Part shown: positions 45,001 to 55,611 of the stretch, one piece after another
Layout of the letters: each line of letters starts with the position of its first letter
How positions within the stretch are numbered: position 1 is the stretch's first letter
Assembly (NCBI RefSeq): GCF_002878395.1
Contig: NC_061115.1
Location: 92,539,025 to 92,603,024 of the forward strand
Length of the DNA stretch: 64,000 nt
Direction: 5' to 3'
Source of the DNA: Capsicum annuum
Taxonomy: Eukaryota > Streptophyta > Magnoliopsida > Solanales > Solanaceae
Translations under genes and position numbers: made by a program
The notes under the pieces: generated by a model
Seen by the model: only the letters and a program-made list of their open reading frames with translations
Database searches by the model: none
Told to the model about the DNA's origin: nothing

Positions 45001-46280
45001 ATGGCACCTAAAAGAAAGAATCCTAACACTCCAAAAAAAGATGCCAAGCCCAAAGTGGTTTGAAATCTCATTAATGAAGACTCTGATTATAAAGATAAAG
45101 AACCACTGCTCAGGTGGAGGAGAAAGAAACCCATTCCAAAGACACCTCCTCTTCATAAACCCATTTAGGTAGAGAATAGTAATGATACTAACACCACCAC
45201 TCCAGCTAAGAGTGAATTTTCTGAGCAAGAGGGTTCTAAGCAAATTGAGTCCAAAGAGCTTGAGTCTGAGAAGGCTGAATCTGAAGAATCAGAGGCAGAA
45301 CATGTTGAGTCTGACGAATCTGATTCTGAGGAACCATTCTCTGAAACTCCCTCAGTTAAGAATCAAGTTGAGAAGGAACCCCCAACTCAGGGAACTTTGA
45401 TAAAATGTAAGAATCCTGAGGTTCAAGAGAATGCTAGATGGCAGATCCCTAAAGCAGAGGACACCTTCCTCAAAGGTTTGATTCGAATAAAAAGAAGATC
45501 TGCCAGATGACGAGTGTTTCCATAGAAAAGAGTCATCATCACAGGATTGCCTGGGTATCCTGTGGTTGAGAAGAAATTTAGAGATTATGGGCTGGGATGG
45601 AATGCCAAGGAAGGTAAACCATTTTGTCTTACATTAGTCTGGGAGTTCTATGCGAACTACCAGGCTAAGTTAGAGGGCATGCACAAGAATGGAGAAACCA
45701 CAGCAGACCAACCTTTGCTGACCAGAGATCAATTTTGAGGAGTCAATGTAGATATTTCTGACATGACTATCAACAAATTTCTACATGGACCCAACTTCAT
45801 TCCTCAGGTCACAAATCCTGCATTCTACCATCGTCTAAAGAGTAAGGATGACCAGTGTCCATGTTTAGCTACACTTATAATTGAGGGAGATCCTTTATGG
45901 CTGGCCCAATCTAGTGAGCATATTTAAAGGATTTTTTGTCTTAAGAGGAAAAGTTATGGTGGGGTGTTGTGCAAACCCATTTGATGTCGACCGACGAAGA
46001 TAATATTCTAGGTAATGATCGAGCAATATTGGTCGCATGTCTTGTGGCCAACCTTAAGCTGGATTTTGGAAAGATCATTGCTGAAGAGATTAAGATTCGG
46101 GTAACGAGGTCTGACACCACTTATCCATTCCCTTCTCTTATTACCACGCTATGCACTGACGCAGGGGTACTACATATTACTGGGATTGATGATATGTTGT
46201 ATGCCACTAAGACCCACTACCCTATTCGCTATAAAGAAAATCAACCAAGGCTGACACTTGATAGAGGGGTGAGGGTTTAG
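45001..46280 (+). pseudogene. Second protein type fused to Athila protease (plant transposon-type domain)
   Basis: The frame that carries the protease continues without shift into MAPKRKNPNTPKKDAK, an acidic Ser/Glu region (45230-45360, SEKAESEESEAEHVESDESD), then PGYPVVEKKFRDYGLGWNAK, LVWEFYANYQAKLEG, VNVDISDMTINKFLHGPNF to about 45925. A shift near 45940 leads to FPSLITTLCTDAG at 46138-46180. The FYAN and FPSLIT..C..AGV blocks resemble the putative plant transposon protein family found in Solanaceae retroelements; this is from memory, not a search. The function of that family is unknown to me. Confidence 0.6.
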
Positions 46281-47090
46281 GTGAACCCATCAGTTGCAGG
46301 CCCTAGTTCAACACCTGAAGTGGAGGTATAAACTTTTGAGGCTGCATAGATAGACTCAATTCCTGAGGATGATCCAGGTCCATCAGTTCTTTCAGCACCA
46401 GCAAATGTTGCATCCTAGCCTATTGATATAAATAAAGCGGCCGAATAGGCCAGATGGTATGAGACACAGCTATGTGCCTTTGTTGAGCAGTTGCTGCTAC
46501 TGTAGATAACAGAATTAGGGTTGCTCTTGATCCCTTTACTTCTTTTCCTGCACGAGTTGTGGATCTGGAGAATATTTTTGATGCAAGGGCACATGATTTG
46601 ATTAGAGCAGAGCTCACTGAATTCAAAGTTGCCCTAAAGAAGGTAAAGCTAATATGGTGGTGGTACAAAAATAGTAGTTTATGATGCATGCAGGGCAGAC
46701 AACTGAAGAATCTGAGGATGAACCACGAATCCTTGATCTCACTGTGGAGCCAGTAAAAAAAAAAGGAAGAAAGAAAAAGAAGCTGAAAAAGGTAAGAGAA
46801 AGAGACAAAAAGATGATGAGAATGAGATAAAAGTTAAGAAAAAAGCAAAGAAGAAGAAGAAGGGAAAGAAGAAACTATAGGCAGATGATGAGCTAATAGA
46901 ACAAGAGAAACTGGATCTAAAAAAGCCAACACAAGCGTCCCGAGAGGACAACTGGACATGGGAAAAAGCACTTTGAGCGAGGGATATAGGAGCCTCATCT
47001 AGCAGAGCAGCTGCACCAGAGCAGAGCGAAGCTCCTAATGAGGATGACACTGTTGCAGGGTCACGGACTCATGATTTAGGACTTGATTGA
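46281..47090 (+). pseudogene. C-terminal tail with lysine-rich tract
   Basis: Downstream of the FPSLIT block the trace shows a Pro/Ser/Glu linker (46281-46420), a helix-like stretch with Trp-Tyr-Glu-Thr (46455-46480), then a strongly basic region at 46750-46880 (PVKKKRKKEKEAEKGKRKRQ) of nuclear-localisation type. A closing Ser/Ala/Glu-rich tail follows (ASSSRAAAPEQSEAPNED, about 46990-47040). Several stops and frame changes. Nuclear targeting is inference from composition only. Confidence 0.5.
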
Positions 47091-48460
47091 CTCCAGGTAT
47101 ACCCTAACCCCTATTTTAATCTTATTCTGATTTTATGTTGAGAGTGTAGGGTAGAATGTTGTTGTAGCCTATTCTATAAATAACTAGGAGTAGTGCAAGT
47201 TCTATAGTCAATTAACTGATTTTGTGATTTTGAACACCTCTCCGAAGGTTTGTTTTGTAATACTGTGTTGATTGCATCTTAGTCTGACCACAGTGCATCT
47301 CTTCATGGCATTATTTTAGTTGCTTGATCATCACTGCTGAACAATTGCATGAACCAGATAGATAGTAGCCAATGATATTCCTTGTGTGCCATGTCTGTGT
47401 GAGACTATACCGAGTTCTCCTTTTGTATTGCCGAATCTATAACTTGCCCGGTTCATCATACCATAGTTGAAAGATAGGGGTTAGGAAAGGATCATAGGCC
47501 ATTTCTAAATTTTAGTCACTGTTATCCTAAATGACCTTCCTATAATGCATGGCACCCCTTGATCCCTGTTTGAGGGTTAATTGACCATTTTCTTTCTATG
47601 ATACCTATCACCTTCCCTTTTTAATCATAATGAACCTATTTTGGCCCTAGTCCTCCTTCGACACTGTGCACCTTGACTTACGTAAATAGCATAAGTTGAG
47701 GGTGGCTATCATAGGGGTGCGTGATATAAATTGGGAATAAAGAAGGGTTGAGTAAAAGAAAAAAAATAAGTGAGAATGAAATAGATGACTGGGTGTTGGT
47801 GAAAAAGTGCAAAGAAAGAAATTTTTTTGAATAAAAAGATAGAACACACCTATTCTGAATGTGTGATAAAGATAAAATGAAAAGAAAAGAAAAAGAGCGA
47901 AAAAGAGGTTAACAAGTAGACCCCACAAATTTGATAGTGATAAGGATGGTAGTCACTCTAAATGCCATGCAGTATCATACCATCCCCTAGCCTACGTTAC
48001 AAGTGGAAGAAATACCTATAATTATCTTAGCTTATCATTCCAAACACTTTGGTAATGACGATAAGGAAAAGCATATGGTATTTGGAATACACTGGTTGAA
48101 CTTCATTCTGAGAGTGAGTGTTTTGTGATTATCCCCGTGTTTATATTTTGAATTTTCATGGGAGAAAGAGGAATTTACTTGTTGTGATGGAACACTAGAA
48201 GTTTGCTAGGTTACTTACTTGTTTTGGGGTAGTGACATATTGATAAATGCATGATTAATGGTGCTTAACTGATGCCATGGCCAGAATCCTTTGTATTATA
48301 CTGTTGCTTTTCAAATAATCTATACAGTTAGTTTTAAAGTAGTTAACCTTGGAGATGGTAATTGAGTTTTGTGCTAAAATGGTTGTTGACTACTGAATAA
48401 GTTGTAGACTATCTTAGTTGTTTTGTTGCTCGAGGACAGGCAACTGTTTTAAGTTAACGG
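47091..48460 (+). other. Athila 3' non-coding region
   Basis: No protein trace. It contains a purine-rich stretch of about 180 bases at 47735-47915 (AG runs such as GAAAAGAAAAGAAAAAGAG). The last 40 bases hold TTGTTGCTCGAGGACAGGCA, a box typically found before the polypurine tract of Athila-type elements, then AAGTTAACGG at 48451-48460. Confidence 0.6.
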
Positions 48461-49917
48461 TGTTGATGTGCGAACAAAAGCTAACACATTTATTGTTTTT
48501 CTGCTTAAAAAAATTTTGAAATCTTCAAAAACTTTTGTTATTTTGATGTGTTTTCTAGTGAATTTGCAGAAAAAGGTAAAATGATGGAAAATATACCACA
48601 TCGGATTAAAAGAGTTGAAAACTGAGCAAAAAGGAGAAAGAGGCATAGCTGACGACATCACTGATACGTCATCAGTCCTGTGATAGGCTATCAGAAGTGG
48701 CGTCAGCTCTAATAAGAGAGTTGAAGTCTATGAGAAAGTTCTGATGACATTGGTGATATGGCATCAAAGAGCTGATAAGGCGTCACGATGGGCATCAGCC
48801 TAAACCAGAGAATTCATCTTGAAAAAGAAATCTGACGACGTTGGTGATACGCCGTCAGATCGGTGATGCGGCATCAGCTACATCATCAGCCTAAGATAGA
48901 TTTTGAAGGAAACTGTAGCAAATCTGATGCCATCCATGATAAGGCGTGAGAACCTTTACATGGCGTCAGCGACGCGTCACCTAATTTGAAGAATCTTATG
49001 ATTTTTGTTATTTTATTTCCATAATTAGGGTTAAGTATAAATAGCATCTTTTAGGGTTTTATTGGGAATCTTTTTTAATCCTTTAATCTCTTAATATTTT
49101 TTTTGCGAACCTTGGAGACATTGTTTTCTTTTAGTACTTATCAAATATTTGTGGATTTTTCTTTTTCCTGATTCAATTAAAGGTGCGACTTGTTGCTTTT
49201 CATGCATTCGTAAGTTTATCCATATTATTATGAATTCAACTTGTTCTTTCGTTCATCAAATAATAAGCGTCTAATTCCATTAGCCGGAGTTATGGGATCA
49301 ATGGATTTAGGTTTGACATGATGCTCGGTGTAACGGTTTCAAAGAGTAGTAGAACATCTTGAAATTTTATTGTTTTAACTGAAATCTAGTGGTTGCAAAC
49401 ATTAGATTATGCCTTAGGTTTTATTAGCTTCTAATGGAGAAATTGACTAGAGGTCGTGAATTATCTACAGGAACTCGGAAGCTGCTAACCTTCTGTTTAA
49501 TGATTAATGCCGTAACTAGATTAATCTACCAGAGATAACATCCTATTGGAAATGGATAAGTTATCTAAGTTGGAGAGAATTAGATAATAAAAGTTCAAGT
49601 GAGGTTGAGAGATAAGTTAGATAGTATAGTCGTCAGGGATATTATGTTGTTCCTACTTACTCCAAGAATCTCAAGGAGAACATAGCTCTAGTTTCCAATT
49701 TAAATTGATTACAAACACTAAAATACTGAAAGTGAAAATTCACTCATTGTTAAACTTAGCCCCCAATTTTTGGAAACATTAAACTCCTAGTAAAGTATTT
49801 TGTAAACAAATTAAAGTTCACGCCCTATTCCTTGTGGGATTAGACCCCAACCTAGTTGGGTTTTATATTGACAACGATCGTTTACACGGATTCAAGAGTA
49901 TAGTTTGAGCGTTATCA
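48461..49917 (+). repeat. 3' LTR of Athila-like element
   Basis: A 1457-bp unit beginning TGTTGATGTGCG after the purine tract and ending GAGCGTTATCA. The closing part has the CGACCCCAAC-type block of Athila LTRs in decayed form (TTAGACCCCAACCTAGTTGG at 49840-49860). Its U3 carries four units of about 92 bp, each with a TGACG/CGTCA palindrome (48649-48975). Leader-like TATA: AAGTATAAATAGC at about 49033-49045. Confidence 0.75.
48649..48975. repeat. Tandem array, four units of about 92 bp with palindromes
   Basis: Units start at 48649, 48741, 48832 and 48924, so spacing is 92, 91 and 92. Each opens with CTGA(C/T)G(A/C)C and has the reverse form (G.C.TCAG) about 18 bases on. In unit 3 the arms CTGACGACG and CGCCGTCAG differ at one base. 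Further GCGTCAGC elements lie between the palindromes. Confidence 0.75.
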
Positions 49918-50642
49918 AGAAGCTTATTTCTTTAGCTAGGTTTTTGGGAACCCTAGCAAAATAATGAAGTAGGGAAAATGTTCAATCCTTATAGATAGTT
50001 GTCGCGCGAACATTGTAGTTTTCTTCATACTTAATGCTTTCTTAATGGTTGTAATCATTTTGATCAAGCCTTTATTCACTACGAACCCGAGAGGGAGGTA
50101 GAGATTGGGAAAAAGAGATCACAATAGTGATTTGGGGTTAGTTACCAAAATGAGCTTCCCTATATTATCTACATAAGACGATTAACTAGAATCTAATCAA
50201 CTTGAGATCGAGTGGAGATTGTTGAAATGGGAGTAAAAAGTAAGTGTTCTTAAGGCGATGGTCTGAGACCGAGAGTAGATGAGTGAAATTCACTGAAGTA
50301 TGCTGAAAGGTGGTTGGTGATACCTAACTTACCATATTCTACATGCACAATATTTTGATAGTTTGATTGACCAAGAGAAGCCTATTGAGTTAGAATTTTA
50401 GGGGAACACAAGGGTAGCTTTCATTTCTTACTTTTTACAATCAAATCTTTTGAGTTCAGTTACTTGTTAAAAAATTCTACAACAAACACCCCATTTACTT
50501 TTAGTTCTTCCTATTGATTCCCGTAAAGTGAAGAGACAAGTCTGCGTATTACCTGTGGGTTCGACCCCAACCAGAGTTGAGTTACTTTACTTTATAACGA
50601 CCATTTTATATTGAATTAGTGGGGTAGTTTTGGCATTGATCA
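49918..50642 (+). repeat. 3' part of another Athila-like LTR
   Basis: Ends GGGGTAGTTTTGGCATTGATCA at 50642, preceded by CCTGTGGGTTCGACCCCAAC (50550-50569), the closing block of Athila-type LTRs. It resembles the end of the LTR to its left in layout but not in detail. Gypsy RT sequence on the opposite strand starts right after it. The start is not identifiable. Confidence 0.5.
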
Positions 50643-51450
50643 GTCTCCGAAGCTTGACTTACACTCCTTGTACAATAAAAAAAATCTCTTTCTGAGTCTA
50701 TCTGGTCATCAACGCAGAAATGGTAGAAAAAATCTCAACGAACCATCTATAGTAACTAGCCAAACCATTGAAGCTACAATCCTCAGTAGAAGAAGTAGGT
50801 TGGGTCGAATCACAAATAGCCAAAATATTTGTCGGCTCTACAATAATCCCAGCTTAGACACAACAAGTCCAAGAAATGTCACTGCCTTAAGCCAAAACTC
50901 ACACTTAGATAATTTGGCAAATAACATATGATCTTTCAAAGTCTTAAGCACAAGTCTCAAATTTTCGATAAACTACTCTGTACTTCCCAAATAAAAAAGG
51001 ATATGATTGATGAACACAGTATAAAAGGAATCAAAATAAGGATTAAACACACGGTTCATCAAATCCATAAATGCAGCTAGGTCATTAGTCAACCTAAAAG
51101 ACAATACTAAAACTCATAATGACCATAACGTCCTAAAGGCTGTTTTTGGGATATCCTCAACGCAAATCCTAAATTGATAGTAACCAGACCTCAAATCAAT
51201 CTTATAAAACACCACTGCTCCCTAAACATAGCAAAACATATCATGAATGTGAGGCATCAGATATTTGGTCTTCTCTGTCACCTTACTAAACTAACTATAA
51301 TCAATACACATACGCATGGAGACATTATTATTCTTCTCAAACAACACACGAGTTCCCCAAGGAGACATAATCAGTCTAATTAAACCCTTACTAAGAAGAT
51401 ACTAAAGTTGAGATATTAACTGTTTTAGCTCGGCATGAGCCATTAGATAT
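50643..51450 (-). pseudogene. Gypsy reverse transcriptase remnant
   Basis: The minus strand reads [112 protein letters not shown], then INHILFYLG (about 51030-50985) where the family has IDDILVYS. Both Asp residues are lost. It continues [19 protein letters not shown] and ASYYRWFVEIFSTISALMTR, ending at 50650. The cut is at the end of the Athila-like LTR. Confidence 0.87.
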
Positions 51451-51769
51451 GGTTCCACAATAATCAATTGGGAGGTCGACTCAAGATCAATAAATAACTT
51501 AATATCATGCTAAGGATGAAAAATATGTAGATTGATAAGGAAAACAATGGGAAACTCACAAACTATAGAAATAGAGTCAAGCAATGGACACTACACGCTA
51601 ACATCGCAAATATAAGCGAGATAAGACTCTCAACCCCTTAAAATAAGCCCCCCTTGCATAATTATAAGAAACAATACCTTTTCACTCATAGCTAACTGCT
51701 CCCTTCCGTATAACCGAGGGGTATGCCAGGAATGGCAAAGGAAATAATATTTGAAAAAATATTTAGGAT

Positions 51770-52030
51770 GACATGATAGATGGGATGTACTGTCCATGCC
51801 TAGAATAACATAAAATCTGCCATATCTAACATTATAAGATAATCCAGAGTACCAAACTCTCTAACAAGTACAACATATGATCTAGAAACCAAATCTATGA
51901 CTAAATAATCACCCACGAGAGTAGATATACATATGGTAGGGATAATTAATAAAAAGATAATTCTAACTGCGAAGCATAACATGCTAACACATACGAATAA
52001 GTTGATCTTGGGTCAAACAAAGAAAAAGCA
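51770..52030 (-). pseudogene. Gypsy protease remnant
   Basis: MLCFAVRIIFLLIIPTICIS, TLVGDYLVIDLVSRSYVVLV, REFGTLDYLIMLDMADFMLF (51982-51800), then a shift to VILGMDSTSHLSCHPKYF. Matches the second half of gypsy retropepsin (STPVGDS..VDRVYRSCVV...D..LLDM.DFDVILGMDWLS). The active-site Asp region is upstream, about 52060, and is unreadable. Confidence 0.8.
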
Positions 52031-52639
52031 AGCCAATGGTACACAAAGATCATACTGTGATAACAACATTTGAAAACTCAACCTCTTGTCAAGTAGGTAA
52101 AACATACAACTAACCGTGCCCACCATTTGGTTGGGCTTCTGACTGACCTCCTATTTTGTGCCTGAGAACCTTCACAAGCACACTAGAAACTACCTCTACC
52201 ATCATACATATGACCTTTATATAGGGTTTTTACAACCTTATCTAAAAAACACTCTAAGCAGAAGGAACAATCACTCCACAACTGGGGTACTCTATTGGGA
52301 AATCGCCCAAAGCTCCGCAACCATAAAATGACCCAAGTTTTGTACTAAAACTAAAATATCTAGATGACTATAATTAAGCACTACAGTAAAATAAGAAAAA
52401 AAAATCCCTAAATATATTTCAACAACATTGGCCAAGACTATCAATAAATCTAGATTGGCCTCCATTAGTAATTTGAATTGCTACTTGAATTGTTATACAA
52501 GAGTGACTGTGATGCTAATGTACTGACATGATAGGTACCTACCCTAAGAACCGCTGCCTCTGAACCATGAGCTACAACGGCTCCCACTGAAAATACTGAA
52601 ATATTAAGGCCTATTAAAGCTGAACCCTTGGGCTAGTAA

Positions 52640-53300
52640 TACATCTACTCCATTACCTGAGCATCATTAGAAAACATAACAAAAGACCTGCCTATAGCAA
52701 CCAAACTCTTCGTAGATATGAAAAGAGAAAGTCTAAATCCATTAAAAAAGCAACAAACTTTCTCATACTTAATTGTAAGAATAAATATAGGTTGCATAGC
52801 CAAATCATTAAATTGATCCTCATACACCATAATATTCATGGTGCTCTTCTCCAACATTAAGAATTGATCTCTCAAATGATCTATAAGGTTGCAAGACTTA
52901 TACTTATCCAAGAATATCTCAGATAACTGAGTCAATGTCAATGAGCAGATCCAACTGGGCTAGAATCGAGATGAACTCTACATTAATGTTGAGCGATCAA
53001 ATCTAAATAAAAAATAATGTAATCCATACCACGAGTCTTAACTAGGCCCAAATTATGGATCCTATCCTCACAAGTAAAAAATAACTCATACGCATCTTCG
53101 CACGGTGCACTAAAGAGCTTAGGCAAAGCCGATATGAAGAATCTACCCAAGACCTTCTGCTTCTCAGTAGGCATAGTAAGCTGGGTAGCTACTAACTGGG
53201 AAACCACCAATGTAGGAGGGGCCTTAACTATGGGAGCCGTGGCTATAGTTTGCGCCCCTACCTCAATACAAATATCATTCATACACTGTGCACCATAAGA
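52640..53300 (-). pseudogene. Gypsy gag remnant
   Basis: From 53282: VVSQLVATQLTMPTEKQKVL, GRFFISALPKLFSAPCEDAY, ELFFTCEDRIHNLGLVKTRG. From 52941: MTLTQLSEIFLDKYKSCNLI, DHLRDQFLMLEKSTMNIMVY, EDQFNDLAMQ, FNGFRLSLFISTKSLVAIGR. This is the gypsy gag domain (LT...F...F..K..P..LR......F..LEQG.M.V..YE..F..L) with usual spacing. The zinc knuckle near 52200 is not readable. Confidence 0.83.
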
Positions 53301-53779
53301 TGCTGCACTACCGATAATTCCTAGCAGCTGAAAAAAAAATTTTAAGCATGAAAGATGAAATTAACCTCGGTAGAGCCTGGGTTGGTCGCTGAGCCATCAC
53401 TTGTTATGGTAAAAAAAACCATTACCTTGGGAGTAGGAATAGGATCTGGTGTAAGACCCTTATCCTGACCAATAGTATGGGACACATCCCTAGGATCGCA
53501 TATTCTAGGTTATTCTTGAACAACAATAAAATCCCTAGGCTGAATCTCAAGACAATTAACTCGTGTAGTGGTAGGATGTGTCCTAGCATTTTGTAAAAGA
53601 GTGAAACCAAATGAATTCCTTAGAAACAAACATAATCTTCACTCAAAATTAGTTAAAGAAGTGAAGAGCTCCTTAGAATGTCCTATAGCTTCCGAAAGAT
53701 ATGAAATAGCTATCAGCATTTTGATCTGCAGGACTCTACTAGACACTTGCTCTTGTACCAACAATACTTGTGAAACCTA

Positions 53780-53792
53780 GGCTCTGATGTAA
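53780..53792 (-). other. Degraded primer site, tRNA-Met type
   Basis: The minus strand reads TTACATCAGAGCC after the LTR end at 53800; consensus TTGGTATCAGAGC. It marks the element as minus strand. Confidence 0.6.
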
Positions 53793-53799
53793 TTTTTTA

Positions 53800-55611
53800 T
53801 GACCCAATTTATTAATCATGATGGCACCTACTATATCTCGCTAGTAAGTAAGCCAAACCATAGACTGGAGCTGTAATCAAATGGCTAACTTGGTTGTAAA
53901 TAACATAAAAGCCAAAAATCAATAATTAACTAATTAAATTGGCAGTAAAATAATAAAAATAGACAAATAGATAGACAAACAATAAGCAATCATTCTACGA
54001 CCTAGTAGTATCGGTACAAGAGCTACTACAAATAAACCATAAGTACTAAATAATAAAATTTAATCTATCTCAAAATTGAAAAACTAGAAACATATAAAGT
54101 GGAAGGAAAATAGGCAACTTTTACTTGGAGAGATCACCTTATCTAAAAAATCTAACTTAGCACAATTGTCCTATTTGAGGTAGATACTAGTTCTCGGATT
54201 TCAACCAGAAAAGGTATAGAAGTGTAGTATGAGTACCTAATCTATGGGTACTAAATAGAAATCATACATTGACTAAGATAAATCATGATATAAGTTCAAT
54301 TGGATACAAGATAAAATAAGCTCTGTCAATGTAACATGGAAAGCCTAGAAATAATCTCTAATATTGCTATGCATACAAACAAAAAATTTAAAAGTAGTAT
54401 AATGAACAGACAATTATAACTACTAAATTGACCCCCATAAGCCAATAAGTGCAGAAAAGTAAATAACCCAATACAGGTCCCCATAAGCTAGAGGGTACAA
54501 TCAATGGAAAGTAAGTAACCGAAGATTAATAACCTCATACTAGACACTTGCCCAGAGTGTACAATCAATGGAAAGTAAGTAACTCAAATGTTAGACTTGA
54601 ATCACAACTCATATCATCATCATCATAATCTCAACTAAATCAACATCATAATTTCATAAGCTGAACTTTTATCAGGACACATATTATCAATTTCATCATA
54701 ACATCCTAAATATTATCAACATCATAATATAATTTGCCAAACTTGAACTAGAACTTATATTATAAAATAACATCATTAATGCAGTACTTGATCGAAACTA
54801 ATATAAATAAACCATATAAATAAATCATATCAATAAATGATATCAAATAACAATGTCAACAATCAATACCAATAACCATATCTATACAACTTTCTAATAA
54901 CCATATCAATAAGCCATAACAATAATCACATCCATAAACCATACTGTTAACCACATCAATAACCATATAAATAATTGTATCTATAAACATTACCATTCAT
55001 CATTTCTAGAAATCTTACGAATATTAAAATTTATAAACCATCGAGTTTACACAAAATTAGCAACAACTCCCAAATATCGAACTAGCATAAGAATTACGTA
55101 TATAATAAATATCCTCAAGTCACAAAATAATTATTACTAAGGGTGTAACATGATTATAAAGGTTTGTAGTAGCTAACATATGTCTTGATCTAATGTGGGT
55201 TGAAGGGGTCCACTTTTAATCATCAAGATCCATTTTTAGATAACTTCTACCCCGAACGATAATTTCTACCCCAAACTAGTCTAAGGTATCTAAATTCGTT
55301 TCTACATGTTTAAAAATCCATATATAGACCTAAGATAGCACTTCTTACCAATACATGAGAAACTAAGATAATTCCATCCAAAACAAGCACAACTAGGTAA
55401 ATTTCACCTAAACATGAGTAACTAAGGAAATTTCACGTAAACATGAGTAACTAGGAAAATTTCACCTAAAGATGATCAACTAAGTCAATTTAACCTAAAC
55501 ATGAGCAACGATAGAAATTTTACCTACATTACAGTTCCAAGATGGCCTAAGTATTACAAATGAGACTAATAACACCAATCATGCTTCCAATACCTAAATC
55601 CCATCCAATAT
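53800..55611 (-). repeat. 5' LTR of gypsy element, inner part
   Basis: Starts TGACCCAATTT on the plus strand beside the primer site. It is AT-rich, with loose repeats such as AACCATATCAATAA (54850-54980) and a threefold AATTTCACCTAAACATGAG-like repeat (about 55390-55500). It is interrupted at 55611 by the solo LTR; the outer part is probably 58573-59590. Confidence 0.55.
55385..55530. repeat. Short tandem repeats, about 33-35 bp
   Basis: The phrase CACCTAAACATGAGTAACTA and variants recurs four times (starting near 55408, 55435, 55461 and 55492) with spacing of about 30 bases. It lies in the gypsy LTR before the solo LTR insertion. Confidence 0.65.

Larger units (their letters stand above)
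44319..49917 (+). mobile_element. Athila-like element lacking RT and integrase, 5' truncated
   Basis: It holds the gag C-terminus and protease (44320-45000), a second protein type in the same frame (45001-47090), a non-coding stretch (47091-48450), a degraded purine tract and one LTR (48461-49917). No RT, RNase H or integrase lies between protease and the second protein. The 5' part of gag and the 5' LTR are gone. A gag/protease-only Athila remnant also occurs at 24784-27262, on the other strand. Confidence 0.72.

Noticed and set aside
44742..45071. 109-codon minus-strand frame
   Set aside because: Antisense shadow of the Athila protease and the start of the fused protein.
46739..47050. Serine/phenylalanine-rich open frame on the minus strand
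   Set aside because: It is the antisense of the lysine-rich tract of the Athila-like protein; AAG/AAA codons read backwards give Phe, Leu and Ser.
47647..47928. 93-codon hydrophobic frame on the minus strand
   Set aside because: Antisense of a purine-rich non-coding tract; Phe/Leu/Ser content follows from composition.
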